Assembly: GCA_964429355.1 (NCBI GenBank)
Contig: CAYSCH010000049.1
Span: 1-35,832, forward strand
Length of the DNA stretch: 35,832 nucleotides
Direction of reading: 5' to 3'
From: JAAYAY01 sp964429355
GTDB taxonomy: Bacteria; Planctomycetota; Planctomycetia; Pirellulales; Thermoguttaceae
Shown here: one piece after another, positions 7,757 through 14,568 of the stretch
How the letters are laid out: each line of letters starts with the position of its first letter
Numbering within the stretch: position 1 is the first letter of the stretch
Made by a program: the position numbers and the translations under genes
The notes under the pieces: generated by a model
The model's database searches: none
Told to the model about the DNA's origin: nothing
The model's input: the letters and a program-made list of their open reading frames with translations, nothing else

Positions 7757-9540
7757 CATTCCTCCGGGGCATGCAGGCAATGACGCGACTTTCCGCACTG
7801 TTCCTGGCATGGGTTCTGCCGGCCGCCTTGTCGGCCACGGAAGACAACGACCAACGGACCATGGCCGACATGGCCCAGCGCGTCCAACGGCCGGCTGGGT
7901 TTCCTCAGCCGTCGGCGGTCTGTTTTTCCAGTCGCTGGCGGCATCCGGCCAACGCCCAGGATCCGCATGACACTTTCCAGTCGGCAGCCGATTTTCACGC
8001 CACCGGCTTCTACTGGATTAGCGGCGATTGCCAGGCCTGGTTCGAAGAGATCAAACGCCGCGGCTATCCGTTCCAGGGATGGCTGAGCACGATCCTCCCC
8101 GACAAGCTGTTCGGCAACACGCGGCAGCAGGGTCGGATTCTCAATGAAGAGGGCGACCTGGTCACGGGTCCCTGGATGCTGGCCTTCCAAGGCTGGTGGG
8201 GCTGTATGAACAGCCCCGAGTACCGCGCGGTCTACCTCGATTACGTGAAGATGTATATCGACGCCGGGGCCGATCTGCTGCAGATGGACGATCCGGGTGA
8301 GAACTACACGGCCATTCAGTGGGGCGGCTGCTATTGTCCCTATTGCAGGGAGAAGGCTGCCCGGTTGGGCAAGTCGCCCCCGGAGATCCAGAAGGAATCG
8401 ACCGAAGAATTCTATCGCTGGATTTGCGGCCAGATCGATGCCTATGCCGGGCGGCACGTGCCGTTCTCGTGCAACAGCCATCCGGGCAACAAGTACTTCT
8501 TCGATTTTGCCTTCGATTTTGGCCTGGCGGAGCTGGCCGAGGGGCAGGCCCGGCCCGAGGCTCTCTATCGCGCGGTGCGCGATGCCGAACAGCGCGGCAA
8601 GGTACAGATGTTCACCTACGTGTCGACCAGCTTGGCGCGGACGCGGGCCGCCATAGGTTTGGCCTATGCCTGCGGCACGCAGATCATCGTGCCGTGGGAT
8701 GTCTACATCGCCACAGGCGCGCCGCGCTACTTCGGCAAGCCTGAAGAGTATGCGGACCTATACGGCTTCGCCCGTGCCTCGGCCCGCTACCTCGATGGTT
8801 ACGAGGATGCGGCCGTCGTGTTGCCCCACGGGGCCGACGCGCGCTTCGAGCATTTGCCCGTCGCCGTCCGCGGCGGATCGAACGAACTGAGCCTCTTTCT
8901 ACGGGCGATACCGGGCCAGGCCGATGCGCCGGTCGTGATTCATTGCGTCGATTCCAGCGAGCAGCCTCGGCCGTTTCATCTGGACTTCGACCCGGCCCGG
9001 TTCTTCGGCGACCGGCCTGTGACGATCGACTTCATCGCGCCGGCGCCGTACGAACGGGCCACCCACCAGAAGGCCGAGCAGACGAGGGATTTTGCTCCCT
9101 TGGCGGTTACCGAGCGACTGGCGGCCGGCTATGTAACCGGCTGCGATGTGCCGGCCGTCGCGCCGTGGGGGCTCGTGGTGATTGCCCCCGACCGAGCGGC
9201 GGCGCGAGCGGTTTGGCCCCCGGATGTTCTCCCCGACGATGCCACTGGCTACACGTCGCGTCTGCAGGTGCGGATAGCGTGCGCCACGCCCGGCGTCACG
9301 GTTCGCTATACCCTCGACGGCAGCGAGCCGAATGCCGACTCGCAAGTCTATGAACAGCCCGCGGTGCTGACTGCCGCAACAACCGTGAAGGCTCGTGCGT
9401 ACGTCGATGGCCAGTCCAGCAGCACAACCGCCACAACGTTCCGACCGGCCTCGCTGCGCACGCCGAGTTTGCCCAATGCCTCGCCGGGCCTATGTCTGGC
9501 CGAGAAGTATCGGTTGCGCACAGTCAAGCTGTGGGAGTGA
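7753..9540 (+). CDS. Putative secreted glycoside hydrolase with chitobiase-type C-terminal domain
   Basis: The protein (595 residues from the overlapping GTG) has a signal peptide around residues 10-28. The body looks like a (beta/alpha)8 glycosidase-like domain, with 'DLLQMDDPGENY' near residue 180 and a cysteine cluster CYCPYC shortly after. Such clusters occur in uncharacterised GH42/beta-galactosidase-like proteins. Residues of about 510-575 match the chitobiase/beta-hexosaminidase C-terminal domain ('TVRYTLDGSEP...'), which is Ig-like. The GTG at 7753 follows AGGGG by 7 nt and overlaps the previous stop. In-frame ATGs at 7771 and 7780 are alternatives that still leave a signal peptide. 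Activity is unproven; D/E residues near 'MDDP' are the best catalytic candidates. Confidence 0.78.
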   Translation: MTFLRGMQAMTRLSALFLAWVLPAALSATEDNDQRTMADMAQRVQRPAGFPQPSAVCFSSRWRHPANAQDPHDTFQSAADFHATGFYWISGDCQAWFEEIKRRGYPFQGWLSTILPDKLFGNTRQQGRILNEEGDLVTGPWMLAFQGWWGCMNSPEYRAVYLDYVKMYIDAGADLLQMDDPGENYTAIQWGGCYCPYCREKAARLGKSPPEIQKESTEEFYRWICGQIDAYAGRHVPFSCNSHPGNKYFFDFAFDFGLAELAEGQARPEALYRAVRDAEQRGKVQMFTYVSTSLARTRAAIGLAYACGTQIIVPWDVYIATGAPRYFGKPEEYADLYGFARASARYLDGYEDAAVVLPHGADARFEHLPVAVRGGSNELSLFLRAIPGQADAPVVIHCVDSSEQPRPFHLDFDPARFFGDRPVTIDFIAPAPYERATHQKAEQTRDFAPLAVTERLAAGYVTGCDVPAVAPWGLVVIAPDRAAARAVWPPDVLPDDATGYTSRLQVRIACATPGVTVRYTLDGSEPNADSQVYEQPAVLTAATTVKARAYVDGQSSSTTATTFRPASLRTPSLPNASPGLCLAEKYRLRTVKLWE

Positions 9541-9664
9541 ATGATCGTGGAAGGACTGCTTGCGAAATCTTCGGTCGCCGCTCAAACTGACCCGAATATT
9601 CAGCTCGTTTCCCCAAAGAGGATCCGAACAGGACCTCGTTGACAATGGAAAGGCCCATCCGACC

Positions 9665-11029
9665 ATGAGACCCCTGTTTGCCCTCCTATGCGTTTTTGCG
9701 GCCATCGCCGGCCACGATGTCATGGCGTTGGGCGGCGACAAGCCCAACATCGTCTTCTTCCTGGTCGACGACCTCGGCTACGCCGACTGCGGCTTCAACG
9801 GCGGCAAGGACATCCTCACGCCGAACATCGACAAGCTGGCCGGCGGGGGCACGGTGCTCGAGGCGCACTACGTGCAGCCGGTGTGTTCGCCGACGCGTGC
9901 GGCCCTGATGACGGGACGCTACGCAACGCGGACGGGCGTGTACACGGTTGTCCGCCCGCACGCCGAGTGGGGATTGCCCCTCGAGGAGCGGACCCTGGCC
10001 GACGCGCTCAGGGCGGCGGGATATGAGACTGCCATCACCGGCAAGTGGCACCTCGGCGAGTTCCAGCCCGCCTACTGGCCGACGGCGAGGGGATTCGACC
10101 ACCAGTACGGGCACTATTTCGGCGCGATCGACTACAACACGCACATCCGCGACGGCTACCACGACTGGTACCGCGACGACCAGGAGCTGAAGGAAGAAGG
10201 CTACAGCACGCACCTGATCGCCCGCGAGGCCTGCCGCCTCATTGCCGAAAAGGACAAGTCGAAACCGCTGTTCCTCTACGTGCCATTCAACGCGGTGCAT
10301 GGGCCGCTGATGGTGCCCGAAGAGTACATGGAACCGTACGGGGCGCTCGAGGGCCGGCGCCGCGTGCTGGCGGGTATGCTGGCGGCTGCGGATGAGGCCG
10401 TGGGACAAATCGTTGCGGCGCTGGAGAAGTCGGGCCTGCGAGAAAACACGCTGATCGTGTTTTCGGCCGACAACGGCGGCCCCAGGCCCGGCAACAACGC
10501 GCCGCTGCGCGACTTCAAGGGAACCATCTACGAAGGGGGCGTGCGAGGCTGCGCCTTTGCGAACTGGCCCGGCCACATCCCTTCGGGCGTGCGGATCAAG
10601 GAACCGATGCACGTGGTGGACTGGTACCCGACGCTGGTGAGGCTTGCGGGGGGCTCGCTCGAGCAGCCATTGCCGCTGGACGGCAAGGACGCCTGGCCGA
10701 TGCTCACGGAGGGTGCGCCTTCGCCGCACGAGGCGATTCTTTGCGTGCAGTCCCCGGAGCGGGGAGCCGTGCGGATGGGTGACTGGAAGCTGATCGTCAA
10801 TGGCGCCAGACCCGTCCCCAAGACGAAGGCCAAGGCCCGAGCCAAGGCGGCAACGAGCCCCGCCCCGAAGGACGGAATCGAACTGTACAACCTGGCGGAG
10901 GACATCGGCGAGCAGGAGAACCTGGCCGAGCAGGAACCGGAGCGCGTGGCGGCAATGCGGCGGAAGCTCGCCGAGCTGTTGAAAGATGCCGTGCCGCCGG
11001 GCGGCGCGCAGGAAGAGGCCGGGCAGTGA
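9665..11029 (+). CDS. Secreted formylglycine-dependent sulfatase (S1 family, arylsulfatase B-like)
   Basis: The 454-residue protein has a signal peptide (about residues 1-21). The metal-binding 'LVDDLGYADCG' start of the alkaline-phosphatase fold follows. The signature CSPTR has C74 as the residue converted to formylglycine, and 'TGKWHLG', 'PFNAVHGP' and 'FSADNGG' motifs contribute the usual metal and sulfate ligands. It would hydrolyse sulfate esters on a polysaccharide in the periplasm or outside the cell. Overall it resembles arylsulfatase B/N-acetylgalactosamine-4-sulfatase types, but subfamily cannot be fixed by eye. A Lys/Ala-rich low-complexity insert (KTKAKARAKA) lies near residue 385. 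The start at 9665 is chosen because it opens with the signal peptide. It is the first gene of a fucosidase-containing run. Confidence 0.92.
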   Translation: MRPLFALLCVFAAIAGHDVMALGGDKPNIVFFLVDDLGYADCGFNGGKDILTPNIDKLAGGGTVLEAHYVQPVCSPTRAALMTGRYATRTGVYTVVRPHAEWGLPLEERTLADALRAAGYETAITGKWHLGEFQPAYWPTARGFDHQYGHYFGAIDYNTHIRDGYHDWYRDDQELKEEGYSTHLIAREACRLIAEKDKSKPLFLYVPFNAVHGPLMVPEEYMEPYGALEGRRRVLAGMLAAADEAVGQIVAALEKSGLRENTLIVFSADNGGPRPGNNAPLRDFKGTIYEGGVRGCAFANWPGHIPSGVRIKEPMHVVDWYPTLVRLAGGSLEQPLPLDGKDAWPMLTEGAPSPHEAILCVQSPERGAVRMGDWKLIVNGARPVPKTKAKARAKAATSPAPKDGIELYNLAEDIGEQENLAEQEPERVAAMRRKLAELLKDAVPPGGAQEEAGQ

Positions 11030-11060
11030 CGAGGGATGAAACAAAAGGAGAAGATTGACC

Positions 11061-12263
11061 ATGGGCATGTTCGACACGGTTGGAACGGCGTCGGTTCCTG
11101 GGGTGCGCAAGGACAGCACGCTCCGCAAGCTGGCGCGGATGAACCAGTCGCTGCGGCACGAGGAACCCGACCGGGTTCCGATCAGCGACTTTTTCTGGGG
11201 CGGCTTCACGCGGCGCTGGCGGCACGAACTGGGGCTGCCGGACGACGCCAGCCCCTACTACCACTACGACCTGGATTGGATCGCGACGGTGCCCAACATG
11301 GACCCGTGGATCCGCCCCTTCGAGACCCTGCGCGAGACGGCCGAGGAGGTGGTGGTCAAAACGGGTTTCGGGGCGGTGATGCGGAAAGTGTTCGACTGCC
11401 CGATGCCCGAGTTCATCGGCTGGGACATCGATACACTCGAGAAGCTCGAGGCGGCCCGGTTCGATCCCCCGGACGATTCGCGGCGGTTCTTCTCGGTGGG
11501 CGACAACCAGATTGCCGGGGTGGGTGACGGTTTCGAGCGAAACTCGCCGGCCTGGGTGGAGACGGCCAAGTCGCTGTGGCCTGACTTCCCGGTGTACGGC
11601 AGCATGATCGAGTGTTCGGAGTGCATGACGCGGCTGGTGGGCCCGCAGAACCACCTGACCTGGATGGCGCTGGAGCCGGAGCGGTTCGGGGCGGTTCTGC
11701 GGCGGGTGGGGCAGTTCTACCTGGAATGTGCGAAGGCGGCGATGGATGCGGCCGGTTCCTGGCTGGACGGCTTTGTGATCTGGGGGGACGTGGCCTACAA
11801 GAAGGCCACCTTCATGCGGCCGGACTACTGGCGCGAGCACTACATGCCGTGGGTCCAGGCGATCGCCGCGGAAGCCCATCGGCGCGGCCTGCCGGTGATC
11901 TACCACGGCTGCGGCAACGTGAAGGCGATCTTCGAAGACTACATCGAGGCGGGCATCGACTCGTTCAACCCGCTGGAGGTGAAGTCGGGTATGGACGCGG
12001 TTGAGCTGCGCCGGCAGTGGGGACACCGAATCGGCTTCTGCGGCAACAGCGATATCCAGGTCTGGGAACGGGGCAACCGGGACGAGATCCGGCGGGAGGT
12101 GCTGCGCAAGCTGAACGCGGCCCGTGGCGGCGGGTTCATCTTCCAGTCCGATCATTCCGTGTCGAGCGCCGTCTCGGGCCATACCTACGACTACATCATC
12201 AAACTGGTGCGCGAGTACGGCCGGTACCCGCTTCAACTGGGCGAATTTGAGGAGGCGTGCTGA
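11061..12263 (+). CDS. Uroporphyrinogen decarboxylase-like (URO-D superfamily) protein
   Basis: This 400-residue protein has the URO-D/MtaA-type TIM-barrel pattern. It shows the N-terminal 'HEEPDRVPISDFFWGG' segment and the 'YHGCGNV' motif (H282, C284), which corresponds to the HxC zinc pair of MtaA-like corrinoid methyltransferases. The third Cys that MtaA uses about 77 residues later is not seen, so zinc-dependent methyl transfer is doubtful. Relatives are common beside glycosidase and dehydrogenase genes in Planctomycetota, where their role is unknown. The ATG follows AAAGGAG (11044-11050). The gene is 31 bp after the sulfatase and one base before the mutarotase, so it is almost certainly co-transcribed with sugar genes. 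It is unlikely to be the haem-pathway HemE. Confidence 0.85.
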   Translation: MGMFDTVGTASVPGVRKDSTLRKLARMNQSLRHEEPDRVPISDFFWGGFTRRWRHELGLPDDASPYYHYDLDWIATVPNMDPWIRPFETLRETAEEVVVKTGFGAVMRKVFDCPMPEFIGWDIDTLEKLEAARFDPPDDSRRFFSVGDNQIAGVGDGFERNSPAWVETAKSLWPDFPVYGSMIECSECMTRLVGPQNHLTWMALEPERFGAVLRRVGQFYLECAKAAMDAAGSWLDGFVIWGDVAYKKATFMRPDYWREHYMPWVQAIAAEAHRRGLPVIYHGCGNVKAIFEDYIEAGIDSFNPLEVKSGMDAVELRRQWGHRIGFCGNSDIQVWERGNRDEIRREVLRKLNAARGGGFIFQSDHSVSSAVSGHTYDYIIKLVREYGRYPLQLGEFEEAC

Positions 12264-12264
12264 A

Positions 12265-12603
12265 ATGAAACGCTATGGGATGGTGATTGGGCTGCGGCCC
12301 GAAAAGGTCGACGAGTACAAGCGGCTCCACGCCGCCGTCTGGCCGGACGTGCTCAAGAAGATCGAGGATTGCTGCATCCGCAACTACTCGATCTACCTGC
12401 GGGTGCTGGACGACGGTCAGCCGTACCTGTTCAGCTACTTCGAGTACCACGGCAGCGATTTCGCGGCCGACATGGCCCGCATGGCCGCCGATGAAACCAC
12501 CCAGCGCTGGTGGGCGGAGTGCGAGCCGTGCCAGAAGCCGCTGGCCAACCGCGCCGAAGGGGAGTGGTGGGCCAACATGGAAGAGGTTTTCCACACGGAG
12601 TGA
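12265..12603 (+). CDS. L-rhamnose/L-fucose mutarotase (RhaM family)
   Basis: The 112-residue cytoplasmic protein matches the RhaM mutarotase family in length and pattern, interconverting alpha and beta pyranose anomers of 6-deoxy-L-sugars. Y18, H22 and Y41 fall at the same positions as the active-site residues of E. coli RhaM, and a tryptophan pair (W82/W83) replaces its single late Trp. A GAGGAGG ribosome site precedes the ATG, overlapping the end of the URO-D-like gene. The next genes encode alpha-L-fucosidases, so L-fucose is the more probable substrate here. That choice is inferred from context; RhaM-type enzymes are described mainly for L-rhamnose. Confidence 0.88.
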   Translation: MKRYGMVIGLRPEKVDEYKRLHAAVWPDVLKKIEDCCIRNYSIYLRVLDDGQPYLFSYFEYHGSDFAADMARMAADETTQRWWAECEPCQKPLANRAEGEWWANMEEVFHTE

Positions 12604-12768
12604 ATGGTTCTGTCAGCCCAAGATAACGACCGAAGCGACGTCTTTTCCGTCCGACTTGCGGCCGGCCCAGCCGGCATCGAGGCCTCGCTACGGACTCGGC
12701 CCCCCGGCCGCTCTGCGGCGGGTCCTGAGTGAACAAAGAGCCAAAACCTGACCAGGGAGAAAAAGACC

Positions 12769-14550
12769 ATGACTGCTTTCATCCTCCGGCCTGTGCCGGC
12801 TGTTCTCGTGGTGATGGGGATGGTGCTGATGCTGTTGCCGGCCAGGCCCGGCCCGGCGGCTGAAAAGACCGCTCTGGCGGTCCCGGCTTCGTCAGCGGCC
12901 TCCGCCCAGCCGGCCGATCCGGAGCCGTGGCTCACCCCCGACCCGGCGGCGATGAAGCGGTGGCAGGACATGCGTTTCGGCATGTTCATCCACTGGGGAC
13001 CGGTGAGCCTGACCGGCTACGAGATCGGCTGGTCGCGCGGGGCGCAGACGCCGATCGAGGAGTACGACAACCTCTACAAGAGGTTCAACCCGACGGAGTT
13101 CAACGCCGACGAGTGGGTGGCGGTGGCCAAGGCGGCGGGGATGAAGTACATCGTGTTGACCACCAAGCACCACGACGGTTTCTGTATCTTCAACACGAAG
13201 CAGACCGACTACCACATCATGAACAGCCCCTTCGGCCGCGACGTGACGAAGGAGCTGGCGGAGGCGTGCCGCCGGGCAGGGCTCAAGTTTGGCACGTACC
13301 ACTCGGTTTGCGACTGGCACCATCCCGACTTTCCTCTGACCAGTCCCGGCGGCGAAGTCAAACGCGAGAAGTCCGACATTGCCGCCTACCGCCGCTATCT
13401 GCGGGCCCAGGTGACCGAGCTGATCACCCAGTACGGGCCGCTTTCGGTGATGTGGTTCGACGTGCCCCAGGAGTTCGACCGCGCCGAGGGCTCGGAGAAC
13501 GTCCGCATCTGCCGCACGCTCCAGCCCGACATCCTGGTCAACAACCGCGCCGGTGCCGGCATGGGCGACTACGACACGCCGGAGCAGCGTGTCGGCGGCT
13601 TCAACATGGAACGCCCCTGGGAAACCTGTATGACCATCTGCCGGCAGTGGTCGTGGAAACCGGACGACAAGATGAAGACCCTGCCCGAATGCCTGCAGAC
13701 CCTGATCCGCACCGCCGGCGGCGACGGGAACCTGCTGTTCAATGTCGGCCCCATGGCCACCGGCCAGATCGAGCCGCGGCAGGTCGAGCGGCTCAAGGAG
13801 ATGGGCCAGTGGCTGACGAAATACGGCGAGAGCATCTACGGTACCCGCGGCGGACCCTACAAGCCGGCCAGGCACGTGGTCTCCACCCGCAACGGCCAGA
13901 CGGTCTACCTGCACGTGCTCGGCTGGCCCGAAGACGTGCTCAAGCTCCCCCCGCTACCGGCCAAGGTGGTCGGGAGCCGGGTGCTGACCGGCGGCGAGGC
14001 GGTGGTGAGGCAAACCGCCGAGGGAATCGAGATCAGCGTGCCCAAGGCCGACCGCCGGGAGATCGACACCGTGGTGGTGCTGGAGCTCGACAGGCCCGCC
14101 ATCGACATTCCGCCCATTTCCGTCTCCAGCCTGGGGCAGTCGCTCGGCGAAGGGAAGAAAGCGGCCGTCTCCAACGTCTACCAGGAGAACAACCACTACG
14201 GCGCCGCCATGGCCGTGGACGGCGACGAGGAGACCCGTTGGGCGACCGACGCCGCCACCGGCGCCTGCTGGCTGGAGGTGGACCTCGGCAAGCCGGAATT
14301 GATCGACCACGCCCTGATCGACGAGTGTGTCGAATTCGGCGTTCGCGTGAAGACCTTCGAACTCCAGTACAAGGACGGCCAGGAGTGGAAAACCTTCCAC
14401 CGTGGCCAGGGCATCGGCCCCAAGCGCGAAGTGAAGTTCGCCCCGGTCACCGCGGGCGCCGTCCGCCTGAATATCACCGACGGGAGCGGCGGACCGACGA
14501 TCAATGAGTTCCAGTTGTTTGCGCCGGCAAAGCCGAAAACGGCGCCGTGA
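12769..14550 (+). CDS. Secreted GH29 alpha-L-fucosidase with F5/8 type C (discoidin) domain
   Basis: The 593-residue protein has an N-terminal signal/anchor segment (about residues 10-30) and an Ala/Pro-rich linker. The GH29 catalytic barrel follows, with 'RFGMFIHWGPVS' at 69-80, 'TTKHHDGFC' at 131-139 and the nucleophile Asp in MWFD (D231). 'GDGNLLFNVGPM' closes the barrel. Residues of about 450-590 form an F5/8 type C domain, likely carbohydrate-binding, with 'YGAAMAVDGDEETRWATD'. It should release terminal alpha-L-fucose by a retaining mechanism outside the cytoplasm. AGGGAG lies shortly upstream of the ATG. It is separated from the mutarotase gene by 165 bp and from the GH95 gene by only 18 bp. 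Confidence 0.93.
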   Translation: MTAFILRPVPAVLVVMGMVLMLLPARPGPAAEKTALAVPASSAASAQPADPEPWLTPDPAAMKRWQDMRFGMFIHWGPVSLTGYEIGWSRGAQTPIEEYDNLYKRFNPTEFNADEWVAVAKAAGMKYIVLTTKHHDGFCIFNTKQTDYHIMNSPFGRDVTKELAEACRRAGLKFGTYHSVCDWHHPDFPLTSPGGEVKREKSDIAAYRRYLRAQVTELITQYGPLSVMWFDVPQEFDRAEGSENVRICRTLQPDILVNNRAGAGMGDYDTPEQRVGGFNMERPWETCMTICRQWSWKPDDKMKTLPECLQTLIRTAGGDGNLLFNVGPMATGQIEPRQVERLKEMGQWLTKYGESIYGTRGGPYKPARHVVSTRNGQTVYLHVLGWPEDVLKLPPLPAKVVGSRVLTGGEAVVRQTAEGIEISVPKADRREIDTVVVLELDRPAIDIPPISVSSLGQSLGEGKKAAVSNVYQENNHYGAAMAVDGDEETRWATDAATGACWLEVDLGKPELIDHALIDECVEFGVRVKTFELQYKDGQEWKTFHRGQGIGPKREVKFAPVTAGAVRLNITDGSGGPTINEFQLFAPAKPKTAP

Positions 14551-14568
14551 AAGGGTTGAATTCAGACC

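Noticed and set aside
9686..12236. Long minus-strand frames (9686-11209 and 10797-12236)
   Set aside because: Both are shadows of the sulfatase and URO-D-like genes, which have clear motifs on the + strand.
11061..12263. Annotation as haem-pathway HemE
   Set aside because: Its HxC motif, length and sugar-operon context fit the broader URO-D/methyltransferase superfamily better than true uroporphyrinogen decarboxylase.
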